From Candidatus Poseidoniaceae archaeon (GTDB lineage Archaea > Thermoplasmatota > Poseidoniia > Poseidoniales > Poseidoniaceae): DNA of 10,008 nt. The notes beneath the pieces are model-generated. The model saw only the letters and a program-made list of their open reading frames with translations, ran no database searches and was not told where the DNA came from. Where the stretch lies: contig JAKUNY010000047.1 in the NCBI GenBank assembly GCA_022451765.1, positions 1 through 10,008 on the forward strand, read 5' to 3'. Position 1 is the first letter of the stretch. Every line of letters starts with the position of its first letter. Below, piece by piece: positions 5,948 to 10,008 of this stretch. The position numbers and the translations under genes are program-made.

Positions 5948-8584
5948 GTGGCAAAAAGGAGCATGATGGACCAATTCCATGAGCTCAAAGAAGCCAATCA
6001 AGGAACAATTCTATTCTTTCGAATGGGTGATTTTTACGAATTGTTTCACGACGACGCAGAAGTAGGCTCAAACGTTCTCGGTCTTGCATTGACTTCAAGG
6101 GACAAGAATGCGGATGAGCCGATACCGATGGCTGGTTTCCCATGGCATCAACTCGAGGAAAATCTTCGTCTCATGCTACGAGCGGGCTACAAGGTCACCG
6201 TTGCTGAACAAGAAGAAGAGTTGCGTGAGGGTGCAAAACTTCTCGAGCGAGTTGTCACCAGAATCTACACACCGGGATCGCTTTACGAAGAATCCCTGAT
6301 TGGCACCGATGCGTCCGCATTGCTTTGCAGCCTCCTGATTGAGAATGACACAGCAGCGATTTCAATGATTGATGCTTCAACTGGGCATGCTTGGGCTGTT
6401 GCTTTTTCCGGTGATGGGAAGTGGGCTTCTGTTTACGATGAAATAATGCGATGGAATCCAAGTGAGTTAATTCTCACTCCGCAGGATGCAGAGCGGAGTG
6501 AATACTTGAATCTCGTGGGTATGGTCGACTCAATTGTAGTTAGTCAACACTCGGTCCAACCAAAGCGTGCTCATCAGCGATTGAAAGCCATGTTGGAGGT
6601 GAATGACCTTGGTCACATTGACCTTGGACAATCACCTGAAGCGCTTCAAGCAACGGCACTTGCAGCCGATTATCTCGCATCTGTCCACCGGCATGATGAA
6701 ATTGCAATTCGCGATGTTGAAATTCAGGATACAACCGAGGGTATGGTTCTCGATCAAACCACTCTGCGCAATCTGGAAATTACACAAACTTTGGCGGGAG
6801 AATACGAAGGTTCTCTGCTTTGGGCCATGAACAAGTGCAGGACTGCAATGGGACGAAGATGCCTCAAGTCATGGTTACTTCGTCCTCTTTCAAACACTGA
6901 AGCCATGCAAGCACGACATGCTTCTGTCGGTGCGTTAATGCGTTCATCAAAGCGATTGGATCACCTGCGCGAGAGCCTCAAAGGGATGCTGGATTTGGAA
7001 CGACTTGCAACCCAGTTGAAGTACAATCGATCGAATGCACGAGATTTACTCGCAACAGCGAATGCAATCGAACGCCTTCCAGCCGTTCAGCGCCTATGCT
7101 CCGAAACCGAGGATGGTCTCTTGGGTCACCTTGTCGAAAACCTCAACGCATTGACCGATGTTGCGGAAGACATTCACCGTACTCTTGTCGATGATGTTCC
7201 ACTTGGTCTCAGGGATGGAGGTTTGATTCGGGTTGGTATTCACGAGGAACTTGATAAATTACGAAACGCCTCGAATCAAGGGCATGATTGGTTTTCTAAT
7301 CTTGAGACCACATTACGCAATGACCTGAATATACCCAGCCTGAAAGTTCGTATGAACCGACAAATAGGTTGGTTTATCGAGGTGACATCAACGCATCAGG
7401 ACAAAGTTCCTGAAGACTGGACTCGCAAGCAACAGATGACCAATGGGAGCCGGTATGTAACCGATGAACTAAGTGAACAAGACGATCTTCTACTCACAGC
7501 AGAAAGCAAATCCAAAAGCATCGAATATACCTTGTTTTGTTCATTGCGCGAACGCGTTCGCAAGCATGCAAATCAACTCTCACAACTTGCCTCCAAGGTT
7601 GCAGCAATCGATGTTTTGCAATGCTTTGCATCCACTGCACGTCAACGGTCATGGGTAAAACCAACGTTGACAGAGGGTCGAAAGATGGTCTTAACCCAAG
7701 CCCGACATCCCGTTTTGGAGGTTCAGCAGGGTTTCGTGCCGAACGATATTGTCATGGACGACAGGCGGCGATTTTTACTTATTACCGGACCCAACATGGG
7801 TGGAAAGTCAACCTACTTGCGAACGGTTGCGTTAGTAAGCATCCTTGCGCAAGCAGGTTGTTTCGTTCCTGCTCAAAAAGCGCGTTTTGGTCTCATCGAT
7901 CGGATATTTACGCGCGTCGGAGCGAGTGATGATTTGAGGCGAGGGCGCTCCACGTTCATGATGGAAATGATCGAAGTAGCCCATATTTTGCGTCGTGCAA
8001 CACCCAATTCACTGCTTCTCCTCGATGAAATAGGTCGAGGCACATCCACGTTTGACGGTCTTTCGATCGCTTGGGCGGTCACTGAAGATGTTTGCAACCG
8101 CATCGGAGCACGAAGTCTTTTTGCGACGCATTATCATCAATTGGTCGGACTTGAATCGGAAGTCGATGGACTGGCAAATGTCCATGTTCAAGTTGCTCAG
8201 AATGATGGTACCTTACGATTCTTGCATACCGTTGCCGATGGCCCATGCGATGAATCCTATGGCGTCCAAGTAGCTGCTTTGGCAGGACTCCCTCGCAACG
8301 TGGTTGAGAGGGCCACCGATCTTCTCGCCTTTCTCGAGCAACAAGCTCAGGGTGCGAAGGCTGGTCGAGACGGAGCTCCCGGAACAAGGGAAGAAGGGCA
8401 ATCTTCTCTATTGGGATATTTTGCTGCAGCAGCAATGCAAACAAATGAATCAAAAAGACCATCCATTTCGAAGGCACAGGAGGATGTAATCTCGACGTTA
8501 GCACAACTGAATCTTGATGAAATGTCACCGCGTGATGCATTTGACTTAATAGAACGTCTGAAGATTCGATTGGAAGGTGAATGA
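5948..8584 (+). CDS. mutS: DNA mismatch repair ATPase MutS (MutS1 type)
   Basis: This 878-residue protein recognises mispairs and recruits MutL. The mismatch-reading domain has MGDFYELF with F29-Y30-E31, the Phe-x-Glu that stacks on the mispair in MutS1, then PIPMAGFPWH (59-67) and TPGSL. The connector, lever and clamp domains fill about 120-560. The ATPase has Walker A GPNMGGKST (614-622), STFMMEM (668-674), Walker B LLLLDEIGRGTSTFDG (D693, E694), FATHYH (725-730) and SYGVQVAALAGLP. A hydrophilic linker (about 800-845) precedes the typical C-terminal helix motif SPRDAFDLIERLK. Full length and intact. GTG 5948 is the open start; ATG 5963 or 5966, just after AAGGAG, is a possible alternative that loses only 5-6 residues. 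It overlaps mutL by 8 bp. MutS1 in an archaeal setting suggests old transfer from bacteria. Confidence 0.97.
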   Translation: MAKRSMMDQFHELKEANQGTILFFRMGDFYELFHDDAEVGSNVLGLALTSRDKNADEPIPMAGFPWHQLEENLRLMLRAGYKVTVAEQEEELREGAKLLERVVTRIYTPGSLYEESLIGTDASALLCSLLIENDTAAISMIDASTGHAWAVAFSGDGKWASVYDEIMRWNPSELILTPQDAERSEYLNLVGMVDSIVVSQHSVQPKRAHQRLKAMLEVNDLGHIDLGQSPEALQATALAADYLASVHRHDEIAIRDVEIQDTTEGMVLDQTTLRNLEITQTLAGEYEGSLLWAMNKCRTAMGRRCLKSWLLRPLSNTEAMQARHASVGALMRSSKRLDHLRESLKGMLDLERLATQLKYNRSNARDLLATANAIERLPAVQRLCSETEDGLLGHLVENLNALTDVAEDIHRTLVDDVPLGLRDGGLIRVGIHEELDKLRNASNQGHDWFSNLETTLRNDLNIPSLKVRMNRQIGWFIEVTSTHQDKVPEDWTRKQQMTNGSRYVTDELSEQDDLLLTAESKSKSIEYTLFCSLRERVRKHANQLSQLASKVAAIDVLQCFASTARQRSWVKPTLTEGRKMVLTQARHPVLEVQQGFVPNDIVMDDRRRFLLITGPNMGGKSTYLRTVALVSILAQAGCFVPAQKARFGLIDRIFTRVGASDDLRRGRSTFMMEMIEVAHILRRATPNSLLLLDEIGRGTSTFDGLSIAWAVTEDVCNRIGARSLFATHYHQLVGLESEVDGLANVHVQVAQNDGTLRFLHTVADGPCDESYGVQVAALAGLPRNVVERATDLLAFLEQQAQGAKAGRDGAPGTREEGQSSLLGYFAAAAMQTNESKRPSISKAQEDVISTLAQLNLDEMSPRDAFDLIERLKIRLEGE
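8572..8580 (+). promoter_or_regulatory. Shine-Dalgarno of mutL inside the mutS end
   Basis: GGAAGGTGA lies 5 bases before an in-frame TTG at 8586. It also contains the GTG at 8577, the longer start. The spacing favours TTG 8586, one base after the mutS stop, so the first three residues of the longer form may not exist. Either way, mutS and mutL look translationally coupled. Confidence 0.45.
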
Positions 8585-9749
8585 ATTGAGCGAGCCAAAT
8601 AGGATTCAACAACTCGATGAGATTACCATTGGTCACATTGCTGCAGGTGAGGTGGTAGAACGCCCTGCTCAAGTCGTGAAGGAACTGCTTGAAAATGCTC
8701 TGGATGCAAACTCAACGGCCATTCATGTTGAGATTGAACGCGGTGGATTCGATCTCATCCGTATCGAAGACAACGGCACTGGGATTCACGAAAACGATCT
8801 CGAGCTCGCTCTTTCTCGCCATGCAACTTCGAAATTGAGCCAACCTGAAGACCTCAATGAAATACATACGCTCGGATTCCGTGGTGAAGCACTTGCAAGC
8901 ATTGGTACTGTTTCTCAGTTGACCGTTGCGTCGAAACCTGATGGGCAAGAGGGACGCTGCATCCGTATGGATGCTGGAAGAAGACAGCCCATCGAACCAA
9001 TTGGAATGGCAAATGGAACAGTGGTGACCGTTGAACAATTGTTCCAAAACACGCCCGTCCGGCTTGGATTCCCGCGCCGGCCTGCGACCGAGCACGCTCG
9101 AATCGTTGAGGTCGTTGTTGCTCATGCAATTGCACATCCAAACGTTTCCTTCCGCTGCACGATTGATGGTCGCTCGACATTGAACCTGCCTTCAAGCAGT
9201 TCGATTGAAGACCGCTTGTACGATGTTTTGGGTGGCCAATCATCCAGTCTTCTTTCATTGGTTCTGCCGGCACAGGATGCGGATGTTCCAGGTGATGAAT
9301 CCTGGACCGGATATATCAGTGCGCCCGACATCTCAAGAGGCAAAGGCGACGAAGTTCACATTTTTGTTAACGACCGCCCTGTTGCATCAACACCGTTTCA
9401 TCAAGCGATTCGTCGAGGCTATCGCACGCGATTAATGCAAGGTCGCCACCCCGTTGCTGTTCTTCATCTTCAGGTTCCGGCGAATGAAGTGGACGTAAAT
9501 GTGCACCCAACAAAACGTGAGGTGCGGCTGCGTCATTCTTGGAGGGTTCTGGAGCGACTCGAACGGGCCATTGCACACACTCTCGCCACCTCTCCAACGC
9601 AACCCGATTCAAGCGGTGAACTTCAGGAACTGCAAGGGCTTGCTCAAAATGCACAGAATCGACCGATCCAAGAATTGCTGGTCCCGACTCGAATTCTACG
9701 TCGACGCCACCCTGGGCGCTTGCAGCAGGAACACAACTCAATCTTGTAG
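8577..9749 (+). CDS. mutL: mismatch repair protein MutL, N-terminal ATPase part; frame lost near its 3' end
   Basis: MutL couples mismatch detection by MutS to strand incision or downstream repair. The 390-residue frame holds the whole GHKL ATPase: GHIAAGEVVERP (19-30), ELLENALDA (36-44; catalytic E36, Mg-binding N40), DNGTGI (65-70), TSKL, LGFRGEALASIG (99-110), and NTPVRLGF. The transducer domain ends with VDVNVHPTKREVRLR (about 306-319). After about residue 340 a normal linker begins, but the frame stops at 9747-9749 with an unfamiliar basic tail (RILRRRHPGRLQQEH). MutL proteins are usually about 600 residues or more, and the C-terminal domain appears in the -1 frame (9620-10008). So the stop at 9749 is probably an artefact or mutation, not the true end. 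Start GTG 8577 or TTG 8586; the latter has the better spaced Shine-Dalgarno. Confidence 0.93.
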   Translation: MNELSEPNRIQQLDEITIGHIAAGEVVERPAQVVKELLENALDANSTAIHVEIERGGFDLIRIEDNGTGIHENDLELALSRHATSKLSQPEDLNEIHTLGFRGEALASIGTVSQLTVASKPDGQEGRCIRMDAGRRQPIEPIGMANGTVVTVEQLFQNTPVRLGFPRRPATEHARIVEVVVAHAIAHPNVSFRCTIDGRSTLNLPSSSSIEDRLYDVLGGQSSSLLSLVLPAQDADVPGDESWTGYISAPDISRGKGDEVHIFVNDRPVASTPFHQAIRRGYRTRLMQGRHPVAVLHLQVPANEVDVNVHPTKREVRLRHSWRVLERLERAIAHTLATSPTQPDSSGELQELQGLAQNAQNRPIQELLVPTRILRRRHPGRLQQEHNSIL

Positions 9750-10008
9750 GAGAAGTAGCTGAAGAGCGTACTGACCGTCCAGATAAACCTCGGCCTCAAT
9801 CGTTTGCAGCCGCTGCTCAACGCTCACTTCCAGGGTTGTCGGCTTCCCCAATCGCTCCCGCACTTTCCAAGCAGGAAAGAGATCTTCACCGACATGCTGG
9901 CTGTGGTGGTAGCGTTTCACCCACAGAAGAATTGCCGCTGGCAGCGTTGGAAAATGACTTACCAGTAATGGAACCTTTGTCACAATTCGCAGATTCCTAT
10001 ATCCTTGC
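9620..10008 (+). CDS. mutL: MutL continuation in the -1 frame: linker and start of C-terminal domain, cut by window edge
   Basis: One base back from the main mutL frame, the sequence is open from 9620 to the window end (129 codons). It first reads a Pro/Ala/Ser-rich linker (STSTPPWALAAGTQLNLVGE, then PRPQSFAAAAQRS and ELPLAALENDLPVM), then MEPLSQFADSYILA. The last part matches the first strand of the MutL dimerisation domain, where families typically have GQ....YIL. There is no independent start or ribosome site, so this is the other half of mutL. The frame switch must lie between 9620 and 9749. A one-base deletion (or two-base insertion) explains it. I saw no slippery heptamer. Whether the DQHA endonuclease motif is present cannot be seen, because it would lie beyond the edge. 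Confidence 0.75.

Noticed and set aside
8079..8672. A 197-residue antisense ORF over the mutS/mutL junction
   Set aside because: It mirrors conserved ATPase-coding sequence of mutS and the start of mutL; its product is low in recognisable pattern and rich in His/Pro/Leu, as expected of a shadow frame.

Overview
The window looks like a piece of an archaeal chromosome. The two informational genes are archaeal/eukaryotic types: the ribosome-recycling ATPase ABCE1 (Rli) and a uL16 of the archaeal L10e form. A bacterial-type mutS-mutL pair sits about 1.4 kb from them. That mix, with several good Shine-Dalgarno sites and moderate GC, fits a mesophilic euryarchaeote, possibly marine Group II/Poseidoniales. 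The lineage is an inference and cannot be proven from the sequence. I saw no mobile element, CRISPR array, tRNA or rRNA.

Layout. Minus strand, read from right to left: rpl10e (uL16, 4501 to 3962), rli (3877 to 2096), and a PD-(D/E)XK nuclease with a C-terminal OB-fold (2054 to 297). A second gene of the same nuclease family starts at 260 and runs off the left edge. The gaps are short (84, 41 and 36 bp), so one co-transcribed array is plausible. A 75-bp divergent promoter region (4502-4576) separates it from the plus strand. The plus strand carries an unrecognised two-TM surface protein (4577-5872), mutS (5948-8584) and mutL (from 8577, leaving the right edge).

Two coding disruptions are not obvious from simple ORF calling. 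(1) The left-edge nuclease has an in-frame TGA at codon 24, where its neighbour has Leu; the family N-terminus (RLSAS, then TW..CPR.WYY) reads through it in one frame. (2) mutL reads normally through the ATPase half, then the frame ends at 9749; the start of the MutL C-terminal domain continues in the -1 frame to the window edge. These may be real mutations, sequencing errors or, less likely, recoding.

How the genes work together: MutS and MutL form the core of mismatch repair and overlap by 8 bp. uL16 and Rli both serve the ribosome. The two Cas4/RecB-like nucleases are uncharacterised, and their position behind rli as a tandem paralogous pair is the most novel part of the window.
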